Source: an uncultured Prevotellaceae bacterium
GTDB lineage: Bacteria; Bacteroidota; Bacteroidia; Bacteroidales; Bacteroidaceae
Assembly: GCA_900315455.1 (NCBI GenBank)
Contig: OMZE01000029.1
Span: 1-47,679 of the forward strand
Direction: 5' to 3'
DNA: 47,679 bases
A model generated the notes under the pieces. The model searched no databases, was not told the origin of the DNA, and worked only from the letters and a program-made list of their open reading frames with translations. Made by a program: the position numbers and the translations under genes. Below, piece after piece: positions 24,768-33,800 of this stretch. Position 1 is the stretch's first letter. Each line of letters opens with the position of its first letter.

Positions 24768-25904
24768 ATGAAAACTGTAACCGTCAAAGACAAATGCTTC
24801 GGGGTATCAATCCCTGAGGATGTTATCAAACAGAGAGTAAAGGCATTGGCCGAGAGAATCAGCAAAGACATGGATGGGAAAAATCCGCTGTTCTTGGCTG
24901 TTCTCAATGGGGCATTCGTCTTTGCTGCCGACCTCATGCGTGAACTTACCATCCCCTTTGAGATTTCCTTCGTGAAACTGGCTTCCTATCAGGGCACTAC
25001 CTCTACAGGAAAGGTGAAAGAGGTGATTGGCATCAATGAGGACCTGACAGGCCGCACCATCATCATCGTAGAGGATATCGTGGAGTCGGGACTCACCATC
25101 AAGCAGATGATGGAGTCGCTGGGAACACGAAACCCTGAGTCGGTGCATGTGTGTACCTTGCTCCAGAAGCCTGACCGGTTGAAAGAGGATATCAATGTGG
25201 AATACGTGGCCTTCTCCATCCCCAACGAATTTGTGGTGGGCTATGGACTCGATTACGACCAGCAGGCACGTGGCCTGAAAGACATCTATTCTCTCATCCC
25301 AAAAGAAGAAACAGCAATCAATACAAGCAAAATGAAGAATATCGTGATTTTCGGTGCTCCTGGTTCTGGAAAAGGAACACAGAGCGACCTCATCATCGAG
25401 AAGTATGGGCTCAACCATATCTCTACTGGCGACGTGCTGCGCAGTGAGATGAAAAACGGAACGCCTCTCGGTCAGACGGCACGGCAGTATATCGACGAGG
25501 GGAAACTGGTACCCGACAGCCTCATCATCGACATGCTGGCAAAGGTTTACGACAGTTATGGCAGCGACCATCAGGGGGTTATCTTCGACGGCTTCCCACG
25601 CACGGTGCCACAGGCTGAAGCACTGAAGAAGATGCTCGCCGAGCGTGGACATGAGGTGGCAGCGATGATAGAACTCGACGTGCCCGAAGAGGAACTCATG
25701 AAACGACTGGTTAAAAGAGGCCTCGAGAGTGGACGGAGCGATGACAACGAGGAGACCATCAAGAAACGTCTCGACGTGTATCACAACCAGACCTCACCGC
25801 TCATCGACTGGTATGAGAAGGAGGGCCTGCGCAGACCCATCAACGGTCTCGGCGCACTCGACCGTATCTTCGCCGACATCTGCGCGGTCATCGACGCCAT
25901 CTGA
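24768..25904 (+). CDS. Fused hypoxanthine phosphoribosyltransferase-adenylate kinase
   Basis: One uninterrupted frame of 378 residues joins two purine enzymes. Residues 1-about 180 are a complete Hpt, with the PRPP-binding motif IIIVEDIVESGLTI (about 95-108) and AFSIPNEFVVGYGLDYD. After a short polar linker (KEETAINTSK), a complete adenylate kinase begins at Met189: P-loop GAPGSGKGTQ, FDGFPRTVPQAEAL and a short LID lacking zinc cysteines. Hpt salvages hypoxanthine/guanine with PRPP; Adk equilibrates AMP, ADP and ATP. The linker codons resemble a normal intergenic spacer, and Met189 follows AAGCAAA, so the kinase could also be made separately by internal initiation. Promoters P1 and P2 precede it. 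Confidence 0.88.
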   Translation: MKTVTVKDKCFGVSIPEDVIKQRVKALAERISKDMDGKNPLFLAVLNGAFVFAADLMRELTIPFEISFVKLASYQGTTSTGKVKEVIGINEDLTGRTIIIVEDIVESGLTIKQMMESLGTRNPESVHVCTLLQKPDRLKEDINVEYVAFSIPNEFVVGYGLDYDQQARGLKDIYSLIPKEETAINTSKMKNIVIFGAPGSGKGTQSDLIIEKYGLNHISTGDVLRSEMKNGTPLGQTARQYIDEGKLVPDSLIIDMLAKVYDSYGSDHQGVIFDGFPRTVPQAEALKKMLAERGHEVAAMIELDVPEEELMKRLVKRGLESGRSDDNEETIKKRLDVYHNQTSPLIDWYEKEGLRRPINGLGALDRIFADICAVIDAI

Positions 25905-26068
25905 CCTCTCTGAGCGATACTTATTGGGGCGACGGCCATGCCCATCCGTGGTGAAAACCGGGGGTGGGCAAGGTTGGTGTATATTGCTCGTTTTTGCTTG
26001 AGTACACCTTCTCCCCGACATCTTCATAACGTCCTTTCAACTTCCCATTTAAAAAACTTCCCATAAAA

Positions 26069-27229
26069 ATGGAATCGAATTTCGTTGACTATGTGAAAAT
26101 CTGCTGCCGCTCAGGAAAGGGCGGTAGGGGTTCCATGCACCTGAAACATGTGAAATACAATCCCAACGGAGGACCCGATGGTGGCGATGGCGGCGACGGC
26201 GGTAGTGTCTACCTCCGTGGAAACCATAACTACTGGACGCTCCTCCACCTGAAATACCAGCGGCATGTGTTCGCCCAGCATGGGGGAAACGGAGGACGTG
26301 ACAAATGCCATGGCACCAAAGGAAAGGATGAATATATCGACGTGCCGTGTGGCACCGTGGTCTATAATGCCGAGACGGGGAAGTTTGTGTGCGACGTGGC
26401 ATACGACGGACAGGTGGTGTGTCTGCTCAAGGGTGGGCGCGGTGGTCTGGGCAACTTCCAGTTCCGCTCTGCCACCAACCAGGCACCGAGATATGCGCAG
26501 CCGGGAGAACCGATGCAGGAGATGACCATCATCCTTGAACTGAAGTTGCTCGCCGACGTGGGACTGGTGGGATTCCCCAACGCAGGGAAGTCGACACTGC
26601 TCTCCTCGCTCTCGAGTGCACGGCCTAAAATTGCCAACTACCCGTTCACCACCCTCGAACCGTCACTGGGCATCGTGGGATACCACGACCGCCAGTCGTT
26701 TGTCATGGCGGATATCCCTGGCATCATCGAGGGGGCGAGCGAGGGAAAGGGACTGGGGCTGCGCTTCCTCCGTCATATCGAGCGCAACTCGCTCCTGCTC
26801 TTCATGGTGCCGGGTGATACCGATGACATCAAACATGAGTATGAGGTGCTGCTCAACGAACTGGGGAAGTTCAACCCTGAGATGCTCGACAAGCACCGCG
26901 TGCTGGCTGTGACGAAGTGCGACCTCCTCGACGACGAACTCATCGACATGTTGCGCGACACGCTGCCCGACGGCATCCAGACAGTATTCATTTCGTCTGT
27001 CACCGGACAGGGACTGGAGGAACTGAAGAATGTGTTGTGGGTGGAACTCAACAGCGAGAGCAACAAACTGCAGACTATCATGGCGGAGGACACCCTGGTA
27101 CATCGCGACAAGGACATGGCGCGCTTCGCCCTGGAGTTGCAGGACGAGGGTGAGGATGGTAGCATCGAGATGGTCGACGAGGATGATATCGAGATTCTCG
27201 ATGATTTCGAATACGAAGACGAACAATGA
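26069..27229 (+). CDS. obgE: Obg family GTPase
   Basis: The 386-residue product has the glycine-rich Obg domain (about 1-158: [32 protein letters not shown]), followed by the GTPase domain: G1 GFPNAGKST (about 167), switch region [13 protein letters not shown]3 [16 protein letters not shown] and NKxD-like TKCDLLDD. The C-terminal tail is strongly acidic ([16 protein letters not shown]), a feature of many Obg proteins. It takes part in late 50S ribosome assembly and stress control. The stop codon overlaps the pgeF start (ATGA). Confidence 0.96.
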   Translation: MESNFVDYVKICCRSGKGGRGSMHLKHVKYNPNGGPDGGDGGDGGSVYLRGNHNYWTLLHLKYQRHVFAQHGGNGGRDKCHGTKGKDEYIDVPCGTVVYNAETGKFVCDVAYDGQVVCLLKGGRGGLGNFQFRSATNQAPRYAQPGEPMQEMTIILELKLLADVGLVGFPNAGKSTLLSSLSSARPKIANYPFTTLEPSLGIVGYHDRQSFVMADIPGIIEGASEGKGLGLRFLRHIERNSLLLFMVPGDTDDIKHEYEVLLNELGKFNPEMLDKHRVLAVTKCDLLDDELIDMLRDTLPDGIQTVFISSVTGQGLEELKNVLWVELNSESNKLQTIMAEDTLVHRDKDMARFALELQDEGEDGSIEMVDEDDIEILDDFEYEDEQ

Positions 27230-28008
27230 TACAGCCTGTTCTTCATCAGTATGACATGGGACCGGGGGTGATGGCCTTCAGTTCCACTCGTCATGGTGGG
27301 GTAGGGAAGGGCAATTATGCCTCTTTCAATATCAATTACTATTGTGGCGACAATCCCGAAGACATTGAGGCCAACCGCGGGGCATTGTGCCAGTTGCTGG
27401 GTGTCGACAGGTTTCATCTTGTCTATCCCCATCAGGTGCATGGTGACAAGGTAATCATCATCGACAGGCAATGGCTGGAGTCAATGAGTCCGGCAGAGAG
27501 GTTTTCCAGTCTGGAGGGAAAGGATGCCGTGATGACCAACCTCGCTGGTGTATGTATCGGTGTATCTACGGCCGACTGCATCCCCGTGCTGCTCTACGAT
27601 GCCGCCCATCATGCCTGCTGTGCCGTACACGCAGGGTGGCGGGGAACGGCAAAGCGTATCGTGCAAAAGGCAGTGGCGGCGATGGCGGCAGAATACGGGT
27701 CTTCACCGCAACAACTCAAGGCTGTTATCGGACCGGGCATCTCCCTCGACAGTTTTGAGGTGGGCGACGAGGTCTATGAACAATTTGAGCAGGCCGACTT
27801 CGACATGTCGCTTATAGCGAAGAAATACAAGAAATGGCACATCGACTTGTGGATGTGCAACCGTATCCAACTCCTGGAAATGGGCGTTCCCTATGCCCAA
27901 ATCCACATCGCTGGCATCTGTACTTACACCCACTACCGGGATTTCTTCTCCGCCCGCCGCATGGGCATCAACTCCGGCCGCATCTTTTCTGGATTGATGC
28001 TGAAATAG
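27226..28008 (+). CDS. pgeF: Peptidoglycan editing factor, laccase-domain protein
   Basis: The 260-residue product matches the PgeF/YfiH (DUF152) family: [18 protein letters not shown] at the N-terminus, [11 protein letters not shown], the metal-site region [12 protein letters not shown] and [20 protein letters not shown], and a C-terminal [19 protein letters not shown]. Family members act as a hydrolase/amidase that removes misincorporated L-Ser from muropeptide precursors, or as purine nucleoside phosphorylases. Translation is coupled to obgE by a 4-bp overlap. Confidence 0.94.
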   Translation: MIQPVLHQYDMGPGVMAFSSTRHGGVGKGNYASFNINYYCGDNPEDIEANRGALCQLLGVDRFHLVYPHQVHGDKVIIIDRQWLESMSPAERFSSLEGKDAVMTNLAGVCIGVSTADCIPVLLYDAAHHACCAVHAGWRGTAKRIVQKAVAAMAAEYGSSPQQLKAVIGPGISLDSFEVGDEVYEQFEQADFDMSLIAKKYKKWHIDLWMCNRIQLLEMGVPYAQIHIAGICTYTHYRDFFSARRMGINSGRIFSGLMLK

Positions 28009-28044
28009 TGTCTTCGCCCGAAGAATATCTTCAATTATCCGAAA

Positions 28045-28086
28045 AATCAAGGGGAAGTGTCTTTTTTGTGACACCTCCCCTTGATT
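28045..28086 (+). terminator. Terminator hairpin after pgeF
   Basis: AATCAAGGGGA (28045-28055) pairs with its complement (28076-28086), extended inward by GTGTC/GACAC with one mismatch. Its loop is T-rich, but no clear T run follows. Confidence 0.7.
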
Positions 28087-28087
28087 C

Positions 28088-28198
28088 TCAATTCTCAATT
28101 TTCAAATGTCGTGCAAGCCGAATGCAGACAAAAGTTTTCTTTTAGTATGCTTAGGCGCAGCCTACATTCAAGCGAAGCATAATTTTCGGGCGAAGCCC
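28088..28198. repeat. Dispersed repeat copy B
   Basis: Two TTCTCAA and one TTTTCAA heptamer precede the unit AAATGTCGTGCAAGCCGAATG; the tail includes GGCGCAGCCTACATTCAAGCGAAGC and a CGGGC/GCCCG hairpin. It sits between the convergent pgeF and small basic-protein genes. Confidence 0.75.
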
Positions 28199-28204
28199 GT
28201 GAAT

Positions 28205-28402
28205 TTATTTATGACGGTTGGCGCGGGCCTCGCGGTATTTGGCCTTCTGGCGCGCGCTGCCACTGCCATGGGCACCGGTGATATAGGCCTTCTTCTTGGC
28301 CTTCGTCTTCGTCTTCTGCTTCTTTGGGGCCTCATTCCTTGCGCCTCGTCCCCAGACGATGCCTTCCTGGATGATAGCATCAATATCGTCGCCTTTGCTC
28401 AT
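28205..28402 (-). CDS. Small basic hypothetical protein
   Basis: This is a 65-residue frame. The N-terminus (MSKGDDIDAIIQEGIVWG) is mildly acidic and the rest highly basic (KKQKTKTKAKKKA, SARQKAKYREARANRHK), with a Gly/Ser turn (TGAHGSGS). Codon choice resembles neighbouring genes and the frame is clean. No promoter box is obvious upstream, and the gene lies between two repeat copies. It could be a nucleic-acid- or ribosome-associated protein, but I recognise no family and it could be spurious. Confidence 0.5.
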   Translation of the reverse strand: MSKGDDIDAIIQEGIVWGRGARNEAPKKQKTKTKAKKKAYITGAHGSGSARQKAKYREARANRHK

Positions 28403-28496
28403 TATTCAATCTTCAATTTTACCTTCGCTGATTTTTGTCGCGACTCGGCCTAATTGATGCAAGCATCATTCGGCTCTCACTGCTCCAAAATTCATT

Positions 28497-28604
28497 TTTC
28501 AAATGTCGTGCAAGCCGAATACAGAAGAACTTGTTCTTATGTTGAGGTGCAGCCGACATTCGCTGCGAAGCAGCAATTTTCAATCTTCAATTTTCAATTT
28601 TCAA
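28497..28604. repeat. Dispersed repeat copy C with heptamers
   Basis: TTTCAAATGTCGTGCAAGCC is followed by the degenerate unit and four heptamers (TTTTCAA/TCTTCAA, 28577-28604) leading directly into a 28-bp tandem repeat. Confidence 0.75.
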
Positions 28605-28686
28605 TCGGCCAAAGGCCGGAATCAATTTTCAATCGGCCAAAGGCCGGAATCAATTTTCAATCGGCCAAAGGCCGGAATCAATTTTC
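28603..28686. repeat. 28-bp tandem repeat, three exact units
   Basis: Three identical units occupy 28603-28630, 28631-28658 and 28659-28686. Each contains the hairpin CGGCC-AAA-GGCCG and one CAATTTTC heptamer-like end. They precede the 3' end of the transformylase gene. Confidence 0.9.
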
Positions 28687-28700
28687 AATAATTCGAAGGC

Positions 28701-29882
28701 TTAGTGATGGAACAGACGCACACCGATGAATGCCATGGCAATTCCGTATTTGTCGCAGGTCTCTATCACGTTGTCGTCGCGCACCGAACCGCCTGCCTGG
28801 GCGATGTACTCCACACCGCTCTTATGGGCTCGCTCGATGTTGTCGCCGAAGGGGAAGAAGGCATCGCTGCCCAGTGACACTTTCGTATTCTGTGCTATCC
28901 AGGCTTTCTTCTCTTCCATGGTGAGCACCTCGGGCTTCTCAGTGAAGAACTGCTGCCAGGTGCCGTCGCGGAGCACGTCGTCGTGGTCTTCGCTGATATA
29001 CACATCAATTGTGTTGTCGCGGTCGGCACGACGGATGCCGGGGACGAAGGGCAGACCCATCACCTTCGGGTGCTGGCGGAGCCACCAGATGTCGGCTTTG
29101 TTGCCGGCAAGGCGGGTGCAGTGGATGCGGCTCTGCTGACCGGCTCCGATGCCGATGGCCTGACCGTCTTTCACATAGCACACGCTGTTGCTCTGCGTGT
29201 ATTTCAACGTGATGAGGGCGATGATGAGGTCGCGGCGGGCTTCATCGGTGAACGTCTTGCACTGTGTGGGGATGTTCTCAAACAGCGAGGGGTCGTCGAG
29301 ACGTATCTCGTTGCGTCCCTGCTCGAAAGTGATGCCAAACACCTGCTTGCGCTCGATAGGGGCAGGCTGGTAGGTGGGGTCAATCTTGATGACATTGTAG
29401 GTGCCCTTGCGCTTGGCACGCAGAATCTCCAATGCCTCGGGAGTATAGTCGGGGGCGATAACGCCGTCGCTCACCTCACGCTTCAGGAGATTGGCGGTCA
29501 CGGCATCGCAGGTGTCGCTCAGCGCTACGAAGTCGCCGTAACTGCTCATACGGTCGGCACCGCGGGCACGGGCATAGGCGCAGGCGATGGGAGAGAGTTC
29601 CTCCTTGATGTCGTCAACGAAATACACCTTCTTGAGTGTGTCGCTGAGGGGAAGTCCCACGGCAGCACCGGCGGGCGACACGTGTTTGAAACTGGCGGCG
29701 GAGGGCAGGCCGGTGGCTTGCTTCAACTCTTTCACCAGTTGCCAACTGTTCAGGGCATCGAGGAAATTGATGTAGCCGGGACGGCCATTGAGCACTTCGA
29801 GGGGTAACTCACCCTCTTCCATGAAGATGCGGGAGGGTTTCTGGTTGGGGTTGCAACCGTATTTCAATGCTAACTCTTTCAT
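28701..29882 (-). CDS. AICAR transformylase (stand-alone PurH-like)
   Basis: The 393-residue product corresponds to the transformylase portion of PurH without the N-terminal IMP cyclohydrolase (MGS-like) domain. It starts LKYGCNPNQKPSRIF, contains ASFKHVSPAGAAVGLPL with the Lys-His catalytic region, RGADRMSSYGDFVALSD and AGQQSRIHCTRLAGNKAD. It formylates AICAR using 10-formyl-tetrahydrofolate in purine synthesis; the cyclohydrolase step must be encoded elsewhere. This single-domain form is typical of Bacteroidales. Its gene follows rplS on the minus strand, separated by a terminator. Confidence 0.93.
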   Translation of the reverse strand: MKELALKYGCNPNQKPSRIFMEEGELPLEVLNGRPGYINFLDALNSWQLVKELKQATGLPSAASFKHVSPAGAAVGLPLSDTLKKVYFVDDIKEELSPIACAYARARGADRMSSYGDFVALSDTCDAVTANLLKREVSDGVIAPDYTPEALEILRAKRKGTYNVIKIDPTYQPAPIERKQVFGITFEQGRNEIRLDDPSLFENIPTQCKTFTDEARRDLIIALITLKYTQSNSVCYVKDGQAIGIGAGQQSRIHCTRLAGNKADIWWLRQHPKVMGLPFVPGIRRADRDNTIDVYISEDHDDVLRDGTWQQFFTEKPEVLTMEEKKAWIAQNTKVSLGSDAFFPFGDNIERAHKSGVEYIAQAGGSVRDDNVIETCDKYGIAMAFIGVRLFHH

Positions 29883-29934
29883 GATGGTATGGGTATTTGA
29901 CGATAATTCGATAATGAAAACAGAAAAGGGGTTT

Positions 29935-29963
29935 CATTGTCTGAAACCCCTTTATTTCTGATG
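29935..29963 (-). terminator. Rho-independent terminator of rplS
   Basis: AAAGGGGTTTCA (29935-29946) and its complement (29952-29963) form a 12-bp stem, followed on the minus strand by TTTTCTG. Confidence 0.85.
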
Positions 29964-30008
29964 GACAATCGCCGGGCTTCGGATAGAGCGATGGCGAATG
30001 ACCGGTAA

Positions 30009-30374
30009 TTAAGCCTTTGGCTGCAGAGGAGTTCTCTTCTCCTTGATGCGGGCCTTCTTGCCAGTGAGTTTGCGCAGGTAATACAGTTTGGCGCGACGCA
30101 CCTTACCGCGTTTGTTCACCTCAATGCTGGCGATGTTGGGTGACTCGATGGGGAAAATACGCTCCACACCTACAGTGCCCGACATCTTGCGGACGGTGAA
30201 ACGTTTCTTGTCGCCATGACCGGAAATGCGAATCACCACACCACGGTATAACTGGATACGCTCCTTGTTACCCTCGATAATCTTGTAGGCTACGGTGATG
30301 GTGTCGCCAGGATGAAACTCCGGGAACTGATTGCCAGTAGCAAATGCTTCTTCAGCAACTTTAATTAAATCCAT
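30009..30374 (-). CDS. rplS: 50S ribosomal protein L19
   Basis: The 121-residue product has the L19 layout: [52 protein letters not shown] and a basic C-terminus ([21 protein letters not shown]). It sits at the 30S-50S interface. It is a separate transcript with a leader of about 85 nt and a hairpin terminator. Confidence 0.97.
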   Translation of the reverse strand: MDLIKVAEEAFATGNQFPEFHPGDTITVAYKIIEGNKERIQLYRGVVIRISGHGDKKRFTVRKMSGTVGVERIFPIESPNIASIEVNKRGKVRRAKLYYLRKLTGKKARIKEKRTPLQPKA

Positions 30375-30465
30375 TGTGCTTAACTGTTAAATATTGGTTG
30401 TCATTTCGCACGCAACATAACTAGGCTACTCTTCTTCCTGTCAGCGATTACGCGGAAAAGCGGTG

Positions 30466-30473
30466 CAAAGGTA
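30466..30473 (-). promoter_or_regulatory. -7 box of rplS
   Basis: TACCTTTG on the minus strand gives a start near 30461 and a leader of about 85 nt. No good TTTG is seen 19-21 bp upstream. L19 leaders are known regulatory elements in some Bacteroidetes; whether this is one needs a structure model. Confidence 0.55.
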
Positions 30474-30598
30474 ATACTTTTTTTTGATATACAGGCACTT
30501 AAGGGGATTTTTTTTCTTAATGTTTGTTTATGACTCCAAAAAATCCAGAGAATCTGGGAAATCCTGAAATGCAAGAACCAGCATTTTTCAAGGCATAT

Positions 30599-30635
30599 AA
30601 AAAGAAATCCAACCTTAGGGCTGGATTTCTTTTTG
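30599..30635 (-). terminator. Terminator after the small 61-aa gene
   Basis: AAAGAAATCCA (30601-30611) pairs with TGGATTTCTTT (30622-30632), with further inner pairs. T-rich tails exist on both strands, so it could work bidirectionally. Confidence 0.8.
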
Positions 30636-30647
30636 AGATGGTATGTG

Positions 30648-30833
30648 TTAATCGGCCATGGCGGGGTCGCCACCACCGGCGAAACCTCCAAGGTCATTCA
30701 ATTCTGTGTCGACTTCAATGTCGGTTTCTTCTTCTTGTTCGCTTATAACCATGATGGCATTCCTTATCGTGGCATGGAGCACTTTTATCGCAGGAGCCTC
30801 ATAAGCCCTTATGATGGATATGGTTGTTTTCAT
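30648..30833 (-). CDS. Small protein downstream of the BspA-like gene
   Basis: This 61-residue product has an N-terminal amphipathic or hydrophobic stretch (ISIIRAYEAPAIKVLHATIRNAIMVIS) and an acidic Gly-rich tail (EEETDIEVDTELNDLGGFAGGGDPAMAD). Similar short proteins with an EAPAI/V-like N-terminus and Gly/Asp tail are common in Prevotella, from memory. It begins 28 bp after the BspA-like gene on the same strand and is followed by a terminator, so it probably shares that transcript. Function unknown. Confidence 0.6.
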   Translation of the reverse strand: MKTTISIIRAYEAPAIKVLHATIRNAIMVISEQEEETDIEVDTELNDLGGFAGGGDPAMAD

Positions 30834-30861
30834 GTTTTATTATTGTTTAAATGTAATACTT

Positions 30862-33800
30862 TTACTTGACAACGACTTTTTTGCCGTTGATGATATAAAT
30901 GCCATGGTGAGGACGTGTGGTGGCTATGCCTTGAAGTGAATGGTACAGTCCGCTGTCGGCGTTCTTTTCAGAGATGACCGAGATGATGCTGTCGGGATCA
31001 TCCTCCATATTCAGAGCCACGCTGTTGGCATTGGCTGCATCACCCAGCAGGTGGAAGTAGCAGCGCATGGCGGGCAGCGGGTTGGTAGTGGCAGGATAGT
31101 AGAACTGGTTGTTGATGATGAAGAGGTAACTCTTGTCGCCCAATGGGAGTGGGGTGGCGTTGAGCACGCCAATCATCTCGCAGTCGCCGAAGTTGAGTGC
31201 CAATGGGTCGGCACTGTTGATGGTCACGCCTTCAAACTTCGGGTCATTCACGGCATCACTCACGCGGAGGAGGTAGGGCTTGCCGGCAAGAATCTCTGTC
31301 ACCTTGTTGAAGTTCATGCTCATGGTCAGGTTCTCGGCATCCCATGTGCAGCCAATCATCTCCTGGATGTTGGCATTCTCGCCGAAGGCTTCCTTCAACT
31401 GGTCGTTGCTGAGGTCGAAGGGTACGCAGAGGGAGTACCACTTGTCGGGCTGGCAGGTGTAATCATCCAACTCCACGTCAACGGTCATGCCGTCGTATTC
31501 GCTCAGTGGCACCTCGTTGTCACCACTGGTGAGGGTAATCATTGGGGTCTCGTTCTCAAACTTGAAATATCCGCTCTTCCATACAAAATAATCACCGGAA
31601 GTGTCCACACCGAAGTCAAAGCCTTCAGGAGCGACGATGGTGCAGGGGGTCTCGGCTGTGCCGACATATTGACAAGCACTTTCATCAAGACTGCCCATGG
31701 ATGACGATATGGTTAGTTTTTCAAGCCCTTTGCAATATCCTAACATACTCCCTGTGTTTGTAGAATTGGAAATGTCAAGATTACTTACGTCAAGAGTCTT
31801 CAGTTTCAGACAACAATAAAACATACAATACATGTTTGTACAATTAGACGTATTAAGGAAATTCAGACCTGTAATCTCTTCAAGTTCACCCATGTAGGCA
31901 AACCACAAGTAAGTGCTTGTTGGTTTTACATCAGCAAATGATGGATTAAATACCACTTTTTGGACACTACTCGTTATACCCCATCCAGGAAACCATGCAG
32001 GGTTTTCCCATTCGCCATTCAGATAATACGTGGTACCCACTCTTTCTCTTTTCTTGTCATCATAGCAGAAAGTAAGAGTCTTTCCATCTTCTGACATCCA
32101 GGCATAGGCTTTTATGACTGAAGGATTCAAAGTGAAATACCCAGACTTCCAGACGAAATAGTCGCCAGAGGTGTCCACGCCGAAGTCAAAGCCTTCAGGG
32201 GCTATTATAAGGCAGGGATTATCAGCGGAGCCGACAGATGTGCAAGCCTCGTCATGGAGATTGCTCATGGATGATGATATGGTTAGCACTTCAAGACCTC
32301 TGCAATACCCGAACATATACGTAGTATAGTAAGGATCTATTTTAGAAATGTCAAAATTGCTTACATCAAGGGTTTCTAGATTATAACTACCATAGAACAT
32401 AAGCCCCAAATCTGTACAATTGGATGTATTAAGGAAGTTTAATCCAATAATCTCTTTAAGTCCTGTCATCATGCCAAACCACAAGTAAGTGTTTGTTGGT
32501 TTTACATCAGCAAATGATGGATTAAATATCACTTTTTGGACACTGCTCTCACCACTCCATCCACCAAACCATGCAGGGATTTCCTCGTTGCCATTCAAGT
32601 CATACGTCGTTCCTTCCCTCGTTGCCCTGTCGCCGTCGTAGCAGAAGGTGAGGGTCTTGCCGTCTTCCGACACCCATGCGTAGGCTTCTTTGAGAGCGTT
32701 ACCCATAATGAAATAGCCAGTCTTCCATTCGAAGTAATCACCAGAAGTGTCCACGCCAAAGTCGAAACCCTCGGGGTAATTGATGGTACAGGGATTCTCG
32801 GCGGTGCCGACCCCCTGACAGGCATCAGCATAGAGGTTGGCAGCTGTAGTGTTGATGGTTAAGTCCTTGAGTGAAGTACACCCTGCTAATAATCTTTCAC
32901 TTTTATTCGCTATAGATGGGATGGTAAATGTGCTTAAGTCAAGTTTTTCCAGATTGCTGCACCCACTAAACATACCGCTCATAGAACCTATATCTTCGCC
33001 ATATTGCTGGCTCACTTCTTCCATATATTTACCAGGGTTGAATGTACCGATACTGATGTTTTTCATGTTTGTACAGCCAGCAAACATGTTTCTTGTATAG
33101 TATAAGCTATTGGAGGTAAAATTACTAATGTCAAGGCTTTCAAGTTTGCTACAACCTTGGAACATGTAATTCATAGTATATACTTCTCCTGTGTTGAATT
33201 TGCTCAAGTCGATGCTTTCCAGACAACTACATCCATCAAATAGGTGATCCATTACGGTCACCAGACTGGTGTCGAAATTGCCAAAATTGACATCTGTCAA
33301 GTTGCTGCAACCTTCAAACATACTTGACATCGTTCTAATACTTGAAACATCAATTTTACTTAAATCTAAGCTCTTCAGGCTTGTGCAGTGTGAAAACATA
33401 TAATTCATTTTTACAACTTTGGAAGTATTCAAATGATCAACTATGTTTTGAATCACTTCACTGGGTAGATAGGAGCAATAAGAGAACAAACACTGCATCG
33501 AAGTAACATTGTCTGTGTTGAGGTTCTCAATCCCTTCGACGTTTTTCAGGTTTCTAAATGAAAACATATTATCGAACAAAGTGGGACGAGCTTCTTTTGC
33601 AGACGGGTCGATGATTATCAACTCTATGGGATCATAGTTACTCCAACTCCATATTGAAGTGATTTGTGAAACCAATGTGACATTGTCGGTATCTGAAAGA
33701 CGTTCTTCATTGTCATCATAATAGAGTGTAGCGGTCTTCTCATTGGTTTTGTAATAATAGAATTCTTTTGCTGACAAATTGCTATTCAATGTGAAATAGC

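Noticed and set aside
28106-28453. 115-residue plus-strand frame starting MSCKPNAD
   Set aside because: It starts inside repeat copy B, and frames in copies A and C begin almost the same way. The rest is antisense to the small basic protein. This is a repeat artefact.
28603-28686. CRISPR-like short repeat array
   Set aside because: The units are contiguous without spacers and no cas genes are present, so it is a simple tandem repeat.
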